Notes: a model not told the origin generated them from the sequence alone. Positions 16,507-25,647 are shown, counted from the first letter of the stretch. The stretch is DNA of 64,000 nucleotides from Novosphingobium sp. PhB57 (GCF_004342985.1 NZ_SMBO01000002.1:434001-498000); one strand, 5' to 3'. Made by a program: numbers and translations.

Positions 16507-17940
16507 TCAGGATTCGAGCTGGCGCAGCAGTGAGCGGACGTCGCCGTCCATGTCGGCATCGCGCGTGCGCAATTCTTCGATCAGGCGCACGGCGTGAATC
16601 ACGGTGGAGTGATCCCGCCCGCCGAACTTGCGGCCGATCTCCGGGTAGGAGCGCGGCGTCAGCACCTTGGCGAGATACATGGCCACCTGGCGCGGACGCA
16701 CGACGGCGCGGGCGCGGCGCTTGGAACTCATCTCGGTCCGGTCGATCCGGTAGAACTGGCAGACCGTGCGCTGGATCTCGTCGATCGTGATGCGGCGGCG
16801 GTTGGCCGAGAGGATATCGGTGAGCTGTTCCTCGGCAAGCTGGAGCGAGACGGCCTGCCCGGTGAGCTGGGCATAGGCGATCAGCTTGTTCAGGCCGCCG
16901 ACCAGTTCGCGCACGTTGCGATTGATGGTGCGGGCCAGGAACTCGATCACATCGGCCGGCACATCGACCGAGGCGAAGCGGCCAAGGCGGTTTTCGAGAA
17001 TCGAGCGGCGCAGTTCGATATCGGCCGGCTGGATGTCGGCGACAAGGCCCATCGACAGGCGCGACAGCAGGCGCGGTTCGACACCGTCCAGCGCCTGGGG
17101 CGCGCGGTCGGCGGCGAAGACCAGCCGCTTGCCTTCCTGGAGCAGGGCATCGATCGTGTAGAGCAGTTCTTCCTGCGCCGATGCCTTGCCGATGATGAAC
17201 TGGATGTCGTCGACCAGCAGCAGGTCGAAACCGCGCAGGCGCGACTTGAACTCGATCATCTGGTTCTGGCGAAGGGCCTGGACGAATTCGACCATGAAGC
17301 GCTCGGCCGAGCAGTAGAAGATCCGCGCGTGCGGGTGGTTCGCCAGATAGGCGTGGCCGATCGCGTGCAGCAGGTGGGTCTTGCCCTGTCCCGTCGCGCC
17401 CTTGAGGTAGAGCGGCGAGAACTGCGGCGTCTCGGTGGCGGACATGCGCTGGGCGGCATTGCAGGCCAGCACGTTGCTCTGGCCGGTCACGAACGAGGTG
17501 AACGTCTGCGAGGCGTCGATGCCGACCGGGCCCTGGCCGAGCGCGGCGAAAGCCTCGCCCTGAAGGACGGCCGCGATCGAATCCGCCGAACCCTGGGCCG
17601 AATCGTTGGCCGGCGCGCTGTTCGGGCGGCCGCCGCTGCCGAGGCGCAGTTCGGGCAGCTGCCGGCGACCGGGGTGCACCAGGATGCGGACGTGGCGGAC
17701 GTCGGGACGGGCGATCTTCCAGGCCAGCGACAGGCGATCGGCAAAGCGATCCGCCACCCAATTGGCCGAGAACTCGGTGGGCAGGTACAGATCGAGCGTA
17801 CCGGTTTCCTTGCAGTAGTTGCCCGGCTGGATCGGCTTGATCCACTGGCTGTGCGCCTGATGGCCGAGATCCTTGCGCAGGCCCTGGCTGATGTCAGCCC
17901 AGTCTGCCGCCAGATTCACGGCTTCCTGATCCTCTTCCAT
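16507..17940 (-). CDS. dnaA: chromosomal replication initiator DnaA
   Basis: 477 residues from the ATG at 17940 (MEEDQEAVNLAADWADISQG); GTG codons at 17946 and 17973 are alternatives. Domain I is at the N-terminus, a flexible linker covers about 95-140, domain III carries Walker A GATGQGKT (181-188) and Walker B LLLVDDIQF, and domain IV has the DNA-binding signature GRDHSTVIHAV. DnaA-ATP binds boxes at the origin and opens DNA. The 917-bp space upstream and the 330-bp space downstream are both rich in repeats, which suggests autoregulation or nearness to the origin. Confidence 0.97.
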   Translation of the reverse strand: MEEDQEAVNLAADWADISQGLRKDLGHQAHSQWIKPIQPGNYCKETGTLDLYLPTEFSANWVADRFADRLSLAWKIARPDVRHVRILVHPGRRQLPELRLGSGGRPNSAPANDSAQGSADSIAAVLQGEAFAALGQGPVGIDASQTFTSFVTGQSNVLACNAAQRMSATETPQFSPLYLKGATGQGKTHLLHAIGHAYLANHPHARIFYCSAERFMVEFVQALRQNQMIEFKSRLRGFDLLLVDDIQFIIGKASAQEELLYTIDALLQEGKRLVFAADRAPQALDGVEPRLLSRLSMGLVADIQPADIELRRSILENRLGRFASVDVPADVIEFLARTINRNVRELVGGLNKLIAYAQLTGQAVSLQLAEEQLTDILSANRRRITIDEIQRTVCQFYRIDRTEMSSKRRARAVVRPRQVAMYLAKVLTPRSYPEIGRKFGGRDHSTVIHAVRLIEELRTRDADMDGDVRSLLRQLES

Positions 17941-18386
17941 CGCCACTCGTACCGCCTTCGATTTCTTAATCACGCCGTTTGCGCCCTGACTTGCCGGAGA
18001 CCGACCCGCTGTTGAACCTGACACTGGACCAACTCCCCTCTGTTGGCAGCTACCCCGAATGTGGCCCAGCGGGCCGCGAAAATTGAATGCCATGCGTGGA
18101 ACCGGTGCCCACGGGAGGTGAATCCCGATGTGAGCCCCCGTACGGAGCCGGAAAACGCGGACAAAACGACCCTCGACTGCAGGAGTGCCTGCAGCAGGAG
18201 TCTCGTCGCTGTCGATGTTCCCCAGCCGGTTTCCGCTCCGGCCTGTGGACTTCTTTTAGGAACGGGTTTGGCCGCCGTGCAAGACAGCACTCCCCAAATA
18301 AAAAAAAATATGGCGGTTGACTCGGCTTCAGTGCCCAATTTCCGTCATGATCTAAATTATCACATAAAAACAGATAGTTAGCGACG

Positions 18387-18418
18387 CGTTGCGATTCTCT
18401 TGTATGCGAATCGCAACG
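18387..18418. repeat. 11-bp perfect inverted repeat
   Basis: CGTTGCGATTC (18387-18397) and GAATCGCAACG (18408-18418) are exact inverse complements with a ten-base spacer. Each arm carries a GANTC methylation site. It borders the AT-rich stretch upstream of dnaA and is not followed by a T-run on either strand, so a protein-binding site is more likely than a terminator. Confidence 0.7.
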
Positions 18419-18606
18419 TTTCCGCGCCTTTCGCCCGCAAGGCGCGCAGCACCCTGTCAGGGTCCCGAAATGGGGCGCCCATGGCCTCGCTCCGGGCGTT
18501 CCTGTTACGTACTCACCGAAGCGGCAACTCTTGCCGGGCAGGGGGCGAATCGCTCCCGCGAATCCCTTCTGTGACATCCGCACGACTCACGCGGGCGATT
18601 CTGGAT

Positions 18607-18673
18607 CAGCAGATCGGGCCGGCAGATCGGGGGCAGCAGAGTGAGGTCAGCAGAGTGGGTCGGCAGGCCGGCC
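18607..18673 (+). repeat. five-unit degenerate 13/14-bp tandem array
   Basis: CAGCAG or CGGCAG recurs at 18607, 18620, 18634, 18648 and 18661, giving a period of 13 or 14 bases. The first units continue as ATCGGG and the next two as AGTG(A/G)G. It lies between rpsT and dnaA, outside any gene. The regular spacing, slightly above one helical turn, is what makes it notable; function is unknown. Confidence 0.6.
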
Positions 18674-18824
18674 ATGAACTGGCCGGAGGGCACGGGAGGC
18701 CTATGCCGCTTGCTCTAAGCGAGGGGCGTGCTGGGCCCAAACGGGCGCGGCCCGCGCGGCTGCCTGAAATCTCGTCCGGCGGGACGGGAGTTCAGATAGC
18801 TGCGCGGGCCGGTGCCGCACGGTG

Positions 18825-18845
18825 GGCGCGCCTCAGGGGCGCGCC
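18825..18845 (-). terminator. hairpin after rpsT
   Basis: GGCGCGCC occurs at 18825-18832 and 18838-18845 with a five-base loop; being self-complementary, the two copies form a perfect 8-bp stem. On the minus strand it begins 12 bases after the rpsT stop. No T-run follows. Confidence 0.4.
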
Positions 18846-18857
18846 TGCCGGGTATGA

Positions 18858-19121
18858 TCAGCCGAGCGAGGCGACGCGCTTGGTGAGACGCGACATCTTG
18901 CGCGAAGCCGTGTTCTTGTGAAGCACGCCGCGAGCCACGCCGCGAGCCAGTTCAGGCTGGGCTTCCTTGAGAGCAGCCGTCGCGGCGCCCTTGTCACCAC
19001 CGGCGATCGCCGTCTCGACCTTCTTCAGGAAGGTGCGGATGCGGCTGATGCGGTTCGTATTGATCTCCGCGCGGCGCTCGTTACGGCGGATGCGCTTGCG
19101 GGCTTGCGGCGTATTGGCCAT
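18858..19121 (-). CDS. rpsT: 30S ribosomal protein S20
   Basis: 87 residues beginning [24 protein letters not shown] in pattern, with the basic N-terminal helix that binds 16S rRNA helices and the C-terminal [15 protein letters not shown] that is diagnostic of S20. The start at 19121 is preceded by AGAGGAA with a good spacer. It lies upstream of dnaA on the same strand, as in many alphaproteobacteria, and downstream of mutM. Confidence 0.98.
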   Translation of the reverse strand: MANTPQARKRIRRNERRAEINTNRISRIRTFLKKVETAIAGGDKGAATAALKEAQPELARGVARGVLHKNTASRKMSRLTKRVASLG

Positions 19122-19321
19122 CGAATTTCCTCTGTCTGGCCCCCCCACAGCGGTGATGGCGGCCCAATTGCCTGATCGAATCTCTAGGCGAGCGGACTCG
19201 CCGGAAAGCGCGCCCCTTAACGGTGAAGCGCCGTTCCGTCAACCCGTGAGAGGCGCTGAAAACGGCCCGTTTCCGGGTTTCCGGGCGCGGAAAGGCGCTG
19301 TTTGAGCCATGCGGGCCCCGT

Positions 19322-20134
19322 CTATCTCTGGCAGCAGGCGCACCAGAACGTGCTGCGCCCGCCCTGGGCGAATCGCTGGACCGGGGCGCCGCAGGTACAG
19401 TCCTGCCCTTCGCGCCCGTATACCTGCCATGCGGCGGCGAAATATCCCAGTTCGCCGTTGGGCTGCGCGTAGTCGCGGATCGTCGAGCCTCCCGCCGCGA
19501 TCGATTCTGCCAGGACCTCCCGGATCGCCGGCACCAGCTTGCGCAAGGCAGGCAGGGTGACGAGCCCGGCCTGCTTGTCGGGCCGGATGCCGGCCCGGAA
19601 CAGCGCCTCGCATACGTAGATATTGCCTAGGCCCGCCACGATCGACTGGTCGAGCAGCATCTGCTTGATCGGCGCAATGCGCCCGGCAAAGGCCGCCTTG
19701 AGGTGCGCGGCGGTCAGGTCTTCACCCAGCGGCTCGGGGCCGAGCGCCGCGAAAGGACCCCAGGTATCGAGCGCCGGGGTGGCCACGAGGTCCACCGAGC
19801 CGAACCGCCGCGCATCGTTGAGCGCCAGGACATGGCCGGCCCCGGTTTCCATGACGAGGTGGTCGTGCTTCTCGGCTGTTTCGGGTTCGATGCGCCAGCG
19901 GCCGGACATGCCCAGGTGGAAGACCATCGTCTGTTCGCGATCGGTATGGATGAGGCCGTACTTCGCGCGGCGGCCGAGACCGGTGACCGTGGCGCCGGTG
20001 AGCACTTGCACCAGGTCGGGCGGAAAAGGACGGCGCAAATCTGCCCGGTTGAGCGTGATGCGGGCGATCCGCTCACCCTCCAGGTAGCGGGCGAGGCCGC
20101 GAACGGTGGTTTCTACTTCGGGAAGTTCTGGCAT
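19322..20134 (-). CDS. mutM: formamidopyrimidine-DNA glycosylase
   Basis: 270 residues. The mature N-terminus PELPEVETTVRGL (after Met removal Pro1 is the catalytic nucleophile, with Glu at positions 2 and 5 of the mature protein) is diagnostic. The helix-two-turn-helix DQSIVAGLGNIYVCEALF and the C-terminal zinc finger C-x-C...C-x2-C (DCTCGAPVQRF to FWCACCQR) are intact. It removes 8-oxoguanine and formamidopyrimidines. The ATG at 20134 gives the correct N-terminus. Part of the conserved mutM-rpsT-dnaA order. Confidence 0.97.
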   Translation of the reverse strand: MPELPEVETTVRGLARYLEGERIARITLNRADLRRPFPPDLVQVLTGATVTGLGRRAKYGLIHTDREQTMVFHLGMSGRWRIEPETAEKHDHLVMETGAGHVLALNDARRFGSVDLVATPALDTWGPFAALGPEPLGEDLTAAHLKAAFAGRIAPIKQMLLDQSIVAGLGNIYVCEALFRAGIRPDKQAGLVTLPALRKLVPAIREVLAESIAAGGSTIRDYAQPNGELGYFAAAWQVYGREGQDCTCGAPVQRFAQGGRSTFWCACCQR

Positions 20135-20246
20135 CGTGGAAGGGAGATAGGGGATGGGGGGAGGAAGAAAAGGGGAAGACCTGCAGGTAAGCACGGCGCC
20201 TGCATTTTCCCTTTTCTTCCGTCCGCTTCCGAAGCAAGCCAAGCGC

Positions 20247-21191
20247 ATGGAAAACAACAGGTCTCACACGCGCGCGTTCCTTATGCTGGGGCTGGTCATG
20301 CTGTTCTGGGCAGGCAACTCGATCGTGGGACGGGCGGTGCGGGCGAATGTCCCGCCTTTCACCCTGGCCTTCGGGCGCTGGATGATCGCGGTGCTGATCC
20401 TGCTCCCCTTCGCGGCGCGCCAGCTCTGGAAAGAGCGGGCCGAGGCGCTGGCCGCCTGGCGATGGGTGCTGGCGCTCGGCTTCTTCGGGGTCGTGTGCTT
20501 CAACGGCTTTATCTACAAAGGGCTGCATTTCACCACGGCCGCCAATGCCCTGCTGCTGCAGGCAGCGATTCCGGCGACGGTCATGCTGCTGGACTTCGCG
20601 ATCTTCAGGGGGCGTCCGGGGCGGATGCATGTGCTGGGAGTGGTCGTCTCCACGATCGGGGTCGCGGCCATCGTGTTCCGGGGCGATCCGGCGGCACTGG
20701 TGCAGCTGCGTTTCGGACCCGGGGACGGTCTGATCTTCTGCGCGGTAGCGGCCTGGTCGCTCTACACCGTGTTCCTGCGCAAGCGCCCGGCGATATCGGC
20801 CCCGAGCTTCCTGCTGCTGACGTTCACGATCGGCGCCTGCGCAATGGCGCCGCTGGCGGCGATGGAAACCATGCAGGGGCAGGTCGTGGCCTGGAGCCCG
20901 AAAGTCCTGGCCGCCTATGCCTATATCGGCGTGTTCCCATCGGTGATCGCGTACTTCATCTACAACCGCGCCACGCATGAGCTGGGCGCGGCGCGGGCGG
21001 GGCAGGCGATCACGCTGATGCCGCTGTTCGGCGCATTGCTCTCGGCCCTGCTCCTTGGCGAGGCGCTGCATCGCTATCATGTGGCGGGCATGGCCCTGAT
21101 TCTGGGCGGCATCGTTCTTTCGGCTGTCGCCGCGCGTAACGCGGCCATCAAGACCGACCCGGTGCGCAAGAGTGCAATGGGCACCGATTAG
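20247..21191 (+). CDS. EamA/DMT family transporter
   Basis: 314 residues with ten predicted transmembrane helices arranged as two EamA repeats; the first starts at LGLVMLFWAGNSIVGRAV and the second near GLIFCAVAAWSLYTVFLRK. Members export or import metabolites (amino acids, nucleotides and others); the substrate is not predictable. The ATG at 20247 was chosen because the hydrophobic repeat begins soon after it. It sits between mutM and ubiE, interrupting a gene order that is otherwise conserved in alphaproteobacteria, and ends 110 bases before ubiE. Confidence 0.9.
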   Translation: MENNRSHTRAFLMLGLVMLFWAGNSIVGRAVRANVPPFTLAFGRWMIAVLILLPFAARQLWKERAEALAAWRWVLALGFFGVVCFNGFIYKGLHFTTAANALLLQAAIPATVMLLDFAIFRGRPGRMHVLGVVVSTIGVAAIVFRGDPAALVQLRFGPGDGLIFCAVAAWSLYTVFLRKRPAISAPSFLLLTFTIGACAMAPLAAMETMQGQVVAWSPKVLAAYAYIGVFPSVIAYFIYNRATHELGAARAGQAITLMPLFGALLSALLLGEALHRYHVAGMALILGGIVLSAVAARNAAIKTDPVRKSAMGTD

Positions 21192-21301
21192 GCGTGCCGG
21201 GCGGCGCAGCCGGCGGACACCCCGCGCAACGCGGCCCCCTCGGCAAAATAACCAAATCACCGGGTGGCGCAGGCGCGGCCGGACGGCTAGAGGACTGCGC
21301 C

Positions 21302-22033
21302 ATGAGCGAAACGGTTTCCTTCGGCTACGAAGAGGTCAGCCCCGACGAGAAGGAAGGGCGCGTCGGCGCCGTCTTCTCCAGCGTCGCACGCAAGTACGAC
21401 GTGATGAACGATGCCATGTCCGTGGGCATGCACCGGCTCTGGAAGGACAAGTTCGTGCGCCGCGTGAAGCCGCGCGAAGGCGAACAGATTCTCGACATGG
21501 CCGGCGGCACGGGCGACATCGCCTTCCGCATGGCGGCGGAGGGCGCCTCGATCACCGTGTCGGACATCAACCAGGACATGCTGGACGTCGGCATCGAGCG
21601 CGCGATGGAGCAGGGCATAGATGGCCTGGTCTGGTCGCGCCAGAACGCCGAGGTGCTGTCTTTCGGGGACCGGTTCTTCGACGCCTACACGATCGCTTTC
21701 GGCATTCGCAACGTCACCCATATCGACAAGGCGCTGGCCGAGGCGCACCGCGTGCTCAAGTTCGGCGGACGTTTCTTCTGCCTCGAATTCTCGACCACCG
21801 AATGGCCCGGCTTCAAGGAAGTCTACGATGCCTATTCGCACCATCTGGTGCCGAAGATCGGGCAGGCCATTGCCGGTGACGCCGAATCGTACCGCTACCT
21901 GATCGAATCGATCCGCCGCTTCCCGCCGATGCCGGAATTCGAACGGATGATCCGCGCGGCTGGATTCAAGCACACCAAGGTCGAGCCGATCATGGGCGGC
22001 CTCGTCGCGATCCACTCGGGCTGGAAAGTGTAA
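21302..22033 (+). CDS. ubiE: bifunctional demethylmenaquinone/2-methoxy-6-polyprenyl-1,4-benzoquinol methylase
   Basis: 243 residues, a class I SAM-dependent C-methyltransferase of ubiquinone (and where present menaquinone) biosynthesis. The family start VGAVFSSVARKYDVMNDAMS, the SAM motif ILDMAGGTGDIAFR, and the UbiE signature AYTIAFGIRNVTHID plus YRYLIESIRRFPPMPEF are all present. ubiB starts nine bases after its stop, forming a ubiquinone operon that continues to coaBC and dut. Confidence 0.97.
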   Translation: MSETVSFGYEEVSPDEKEGRVGAVFSSVARKYDVMNDAMSVGMHRLWKDKFVRRVKPREGEQILDMAGGTGDIAFRMAAEGASITVSDINQDMLDVGIERAMEQGIDGLVWSRQNAEVLSFGDRFFDAYTIAFGIRNVTHIDKALAEAHRVLKFGGRFFCLEFSTTEWPGFKEVYDAYSHHLVPKIGQAIAGDAESYRYLIESIRRFPPMPEFERMIRAAGFKHTKVEPIMGGLVAIHSGWKV

Positions 22034-22041
22034 CCGGACAA

Positions 22042-23607
22042 GTGACGGGTTCCACGACGCACGTCCTGCGCCTCCTCAAGTGGGGGCGCGTCCTCGCACG
22101 CCATGGCGCGCTGCGCGGGATCGAGAACGACCGCAATGCCCCGGCCCAGGTCAAGCGCCTCTCCCGGATCGCCCGCTTCGGCACCCGCCAGCCCGCCGAG
22201 CCGGACTATGCCGGCGCCTTCCAGGAAATCGGCCCGGCCGCGATCAAGCTCGGCCAGGCGCTGGCGACGCGGCCCGATCTCGTGGGCGAGGGGCCTGCGC
22301 GCAATCTGCTGACCCTGCAGGACAGCCTGCCGCCGGTGGCTTTCTCCGAGATCCGCCAGGTGATCGAGAGCAGCTTCGGCCGCCCGCTGGAGCAGGTCTT
22401 CGCCTCGATCGAGGAAGACCCGGTCGGCGCCGCTTCGATCGCCCAGGTGCACCGGGCGATCACGCCTGACGGCCGCACCGTGGCGGTGAAAGTGCTGCGC
22501 CCCGGCATTCGCGAGCAGTTCGCCCGCGACGTCGAGACGTATGAATGGGCCGCCGCCCATCTCGAGGCGCTGGGCGGGGAAGCCTCTCGCCTGCGTCCGC
22601 GCGCGGTCGTCGCCAACCTCAAGCGCTGGACCCTGCGCGAGCTGGACCTGCGGCGGGAAGCCGCCTCGGCATCGGAACTCTCCGATGCGATGAAGGGCAT
22701 CCACGGCTACCGCGTGCCGCACATCGACTGGGACCGCACCAATGGGCAGGTCCTGACGATCGAGTGGATCGGTGCCACCAAGATGAGCGACCTCGCCGGT
22801 CTGCGCGCGGCGGGCCACGATCTGCCCCGGCTGGCGCACAAGCTGGTGATCACGTTCCTCACCCAGGCGATCTCCAGCGGCTTTTTCCATGCCGACATGC
22901 ACCAGGGCAACCTGTTCGTGGAGAACGACGGCACTATCGTCGCCATCGACTTCGGCATCATGGGCCGCATCAACCGGCAGGCCCGGCTCTGGCTGGCGGA
23001 GATCCTCTACGGCCTCACCACCGGCAACTATCGCCGCGTGGCCGAAATCCATTTTGAGGCGCAATACGTCCCGAGCTACCACACCGTCGAAGAGTTCGCG
23101 ACGGCGCTGCGCGCGGTGGGCGAGCCCATGCGCGGCAAGCCGGTTTCCGAACTGTCGGTCGGCCAGATGCTCGACGGGCTTTTCGCGATCACGCGCGATT
23201 TCGACATGGCGGTGCAGCCGCACCTGCTGCTGCTCCAGAAGACCATGGTCATGGTCGAAGGCCTGGCCACCGCGCTCGATCCCGACATCAACATGTGGGA
23301 CGTTTCGGCGCCCTTCGTGAAGAGCTGGCTGCGCGACGAACTCGGCCCCGAGGCGGTCATTGCCGACCGCCTGCGCGAGGATCTCGGCACGCTGCTGCGC
23401 CTGCCGGCGCTGGTGCGGCGGATCGAGGAGAAGTTCCCACCCAAGGGCGGCGCGCCCGAACAGGCGCCGCTGCCCGATGTCGACCTCATCTGGGAGCGCC
23501 GCAGCAAGCACAAGCCCGAGGGCAACCCCTGGCTGGGCCGCGGCCTTGCAGCGGTGCTGGGCGGTGCGGCGGCCTGGGGGCTGACATATTGGGCGCTGAT
23601 GGGATGA
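22042..23607 (+). CDS. ubiB: ubiquinone biosynthesis protein UbiB
   Basis: 521 residues of the ABC1/ADCK atypical kinase family, required for ubiquinone synthesis and thought to have ATPase activity on lipid intermediates. The hallmark KxGQ motif is in GPAAIKLGQALATRPDL, the lysine in VAVKVLRPG, and the catalytic loop and metal site in FFHADMHQGNLFV and VAIDFGIMGR. The C-terminus ends with a membrane segment (GLAAVLGGAAAWGLTYWALM). The GTG start lies close behind ubiE. It is in the usual ubiE-ubiB-coaBC order. Confidence 0.96.
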   Translation: MTGSTTHVLRLLKWGRVLARHGALRGIENDRNAPAQVKRLSRIARFGTRQPAEPDYAGAFQEIGPAAIKLGQALATRPDLVGEGPARNLLTLQDSLPPVAFSEIRQVIESSFGRPLEQVFASIEEDPVGAASIAQVHRAITPDGRTVAVKVLRPGIREQFARDVETYEWAAAHLEALGGEASRLRPRAVVANLKRWTLRELDLRREAASASELSDAMKGIHGYRVPHIDWDRTNGQVLTIEWIGATKMSDLAGLRAAGHDLPRLAHKLVITFLTQAISSGFFHADMHQGNLFVENDGTIVAIDFGIMGRINRQARLWLAEILYGLTTGNYRRVAEIHFEAQYVPSYHTVEEFATALRAVGEPMRGKPVSELSVGQMLDGLFAITRDFDMAVQPHLLLLQKTMVMVEGLATALDPDINMWDVSAPFVKSWLRDELGPEAVIADRLREDLGTLLRLPALVRRIEEKFPPKGGAPEQAPLPDVDLIWERRSKHKPEGNPWLGRGLAAVLGGAAAWGLTYWALMG

Positions 23608-23678
23608 TGCGCCGTTTTTGAGGCCGGCATTCCCAAACTGATTGCGCCCTCCGGCGCGGTGTTGCACAAGCCCCGAGC

Positions 23679-25193
23679 ATGAGTGGACCACGCATTCTCC
23701 TGGTCGTGGGCGGCGGTATCGCCGCTTACAAGTCCTGCGAACTCGTCCGGCAGATCCGCAAGGAAGGCGGCGAAGTCACTTGCGTCCTGACCGAGGGCGG
23801 AGCGCACTTCGTCACGCCCATGGCGCTTGCGGCCTTGTCCGAAAAACCGGTCTACACCACGCTCTGGGACCTCAAAAACGAAGCCGAGATGGGGCATATC
23901 CAGCTCAGCCGGGAGGCGGACCTCGTCGTGGTCTGCCCGGCGACGGCGGATCTTCTGGCCAAGATGGCGTCGGGCATTGCCGACGATCTCGCCACGACCA
24001 TGCTGCTGGCGACGGACAAGCCGGTCATGGCGGTCCCGGCGATGAACGTGCGCATGTGGCAGCACGCCGCCACCACGCGCAACGTCCAGGTGCTGCGCGA
24101 TGCCGGGGTGGACGTGATGGAGCCTGACGAAGGCACCATGGCCTGCGGCGAATACGGCCCCGGCCGGCTGCCCGATCCGCTGGCGATCTGGCAGCGCATC
24201 GCCTGGGCGCTCGGCCTCGGCCCGGTGGAAGTCGCGCCGTTGCCGGGGGGCGATCCTTTCAGCTGGCAGCCGCAGTTCGCGACGCCTGAGCCCGAGCATT
24301 CGGAACCCGACGATATCGGCCTGGGCGGCCTTTCCGGCGGCCTGATCGCGCGCGGGCGGCAGAAGGGCAAGCAGGCCATCACCTTTGGCGACGGCGGAGG
24401 CGGCGGCCGGGACGCAGGCCTTGCCGCCAGCCATGAAGATCTCGGTTTCACGCCGGAAGAAGCCGCGCTGGCGGCCCGCAAAGGCGAGGCGCGCGCCGCG
24501 CCCGCCACCGATCCCGAAGCGCTGCAACTGGCGCAGGCGCCTTTCGAGGGGCCGCTTTCCGGGCGCCACGTCCTGGTCACTGCCGGGCCGACCTGGGAGC
24601 CGATCGACCCGGTGCGCTACATCGCCAACCGTTCCTCGGGCAAGCAGGGCTTCGCAATCGCTGCCGCCGCTGCCGAGGCGGGCGCGCGGGTCACCCTGGT
24701 GGCGGGGCCGGTCCACTTGCCCACGCCGCCCGGTGTCGACCGCGTGGATGTGGAAAGCGCGTTGCAGATGGCCGAGGCGGTGAAGCGCTCCATGCCGGCC
24801 GACATCGCCGTCATGGTCGCGGCCGTGGCCGACTGGCGCGTCGCCCATACGGCCGACCAGAAGCTCAAGAAGCGCGGCTCCGCGCCGCCGGCCCTCTTGC
24901 TCACCGAAAATCCCGACATCCTGGCCACGCTCGCGACCAGCCCCGAACGGCCACCGCTGGTGATCGGCTTCGCTGCGGAGACGCAGGACGTCATTCGCTA
25001 CGCCACCGAAAAACGCAAACGCAAGGGTGCCGACTGGATCATCGCCAACGACGTGTCGGGCGATGTCATGGGCGGCGATGTGAATGCGGTCCACATCGTG
25101 CGCGCGGACGATGTGATCAGTCTTCCGGAAATGCCCAAGGAGGACGTCGCGCGCGCCCTCGTCGAAAGGTTCGCAGATGCACTCCCCCGCTGA
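23679..25193 (+). CDS. coaBC: bifunctional PPC decarboxylase/phosphopantothenate-cysteine ligase
   Basis: 504 residues catalysing two steps of coenzyme A synthesis. The CoaC flavin domain (1 to about 185) starts [18 protein letters not shown] and has the active-site His in [15 protein letters not shown], and the lid Cys in ACGEYGPGR. The CoaB ligase domain (about 290-504) starts [19 protein letters not shown] with [12 protein letters not shown]. Between them are about 100 extra residues rich in Gly, Ala, Lys and acidic residues; ordinary CoaBC is near 400 aa, so this linker is unusual. The last 17 bases overlap dut. Confidence 0.95.
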   Translation: MSGPRILLVVGGGIAAYKSCELVRQIRKEGGEVTCVLTEGGAHFVTPMALAALSEKPVYTTLWDLKNEAEMGHIQLSREADLVVVCPATADLLAKMASGIADDLATTMLLATDKPVMAVPAMNVRMWQHAATTRNVQVLRDAGVDVMEPDEGTMACGEYGPGRLPDPLAIWQRIAWALGLGPVEVAPLPGGDPFSWQPQFATPEPEHSEPDDIGLGGLSGGLIARGRQKGKQAITFGDGGGGGRDAGLAASHEDLGFTPEEAALAARKGEARAAPATDPEALQLAQAPFEGPLSGRHVLVTAGPTWEPIDPVRYIANRSSGKQGFAIAAAAAEAGARVTLVAGPVHLPTPPGVDRVDVESALQMAEAVKRSMPADIAVMVAAVADWRVAHTADQKLKKRGSAPPALLLTENPDILATLATSPERPPLVIGFAAETQDVIRYATEKRKRKGADWIIANDVSGDVMGGDVNAVHIVRADDVISLPEMPKEDVARALVERFADALPR

Positions 25194-25647
25194 CGTCCCC
25201 GTTCCCGTCAAGATCCTGCCTCACGGCGAAGGGCTGGACTTGCCCGCTTACGCCACGAACGGTGCGGCGGGCATGGACGTGGTCTCTGCGGAAGACGTGA
25301 CGCTGGCACCGGGCGGCCGTCATGCCGTTGCCACCGGCCTGGCCATGGCGATTCCGCCGGGCTTCGAGATCCAGGTCCGTCCGCGTTCGGGTCTGGCGCT
25401 CAAGCACGGGATCTCGGTACCGAATTCGCCGGGCACGATCGATTCGGACTATCGCGGCGAACTCAAGGTCATCCTGATCAACCACGGCGCGCAGGCTTTC
25501 GAGATCCGCCGCGGCGACCGTGTGGCACAGCTCGTGCTGGCGCCGGTGACGCGCGCCGCCTGGCTGACGGTGGATGAGCTGGAATCCACCGAGCGCGGTG
25601 AAGGCGGATTCGGTTCGACCGGCGGGGTCGTCGCCCTGGGAAGCTGA
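25177..25647 (+). CDS. dut: dUTP diphosphatase
   Basis: 156 residues; it hydrolyses dUTP to dUMP and diphosphate, keeping uracil out of DNA. All five trimeric dUTPase motifs are visible: [20 protein letters not shown], the uracil-pocket [26 protein letters not shown] and the C-terminal [10 protein letters not shown] that closes over the active site. The ATG lies inside the end of coaBC, a 17-base overlap, so the two are co-transcribed; coaBC-dut adjacency is common. Confidence 0.97.
   Translation: MHSPADVPVPVKILPHGEGLDLPAYATNGAAGMDVVSAEDVTLAPGGRHAVATGLAMAIPPGFEIQVRPRSGLALKHGISVPNSPGTIDSDYRGELKVILINHGAQAFEIRRGDRVAQLVLAPVTRAAWLTVDELESTERGEGGFGSTGGVVALGS

Larger units (their letters stand above)
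17941..18857. other. long dnaA-rpsT intergenic region
   Basis: 917 bases without a convincing gene. It contains an AT-rich stretch (18294-18380, including a run of nine A), an 11-bp inverted repeat, a five-unit degenerate tandem array and six GANTC sites (18120, 18393, 18408, 18547, 18560, 18597). The dnaA promoter must lie here; GATAAT on the minus strand inside the AT-rich stretch is a possible -10, without a clear -35. A perfect consensus DnaA box (TTATCCACA) is absent. The rpsT-dnaA order is standard in alphaproteobacteria. Confidence 0.6.

Noticed and set aside
16281..16790. 169-codon plus-strand frame downstream of dnaA
   Set aside because: Most of it is antisense to the end of dnaA; the rest has Arg/Gly-rich chance composition.
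18242..18252. TGTGGACTT as a DnaA box upstream of dnaA
   Set aside because: Three mismatches to TGTGGATAA at the most conserved end; too weak alone.
18050..18583. 177-codon minus-strand frame between dnaA and rpsT
   Set aside because: It crosses the AT-rich tract and inverted repeat, has no domain or good start signal, and its composition is uneven; treated as non-coding.
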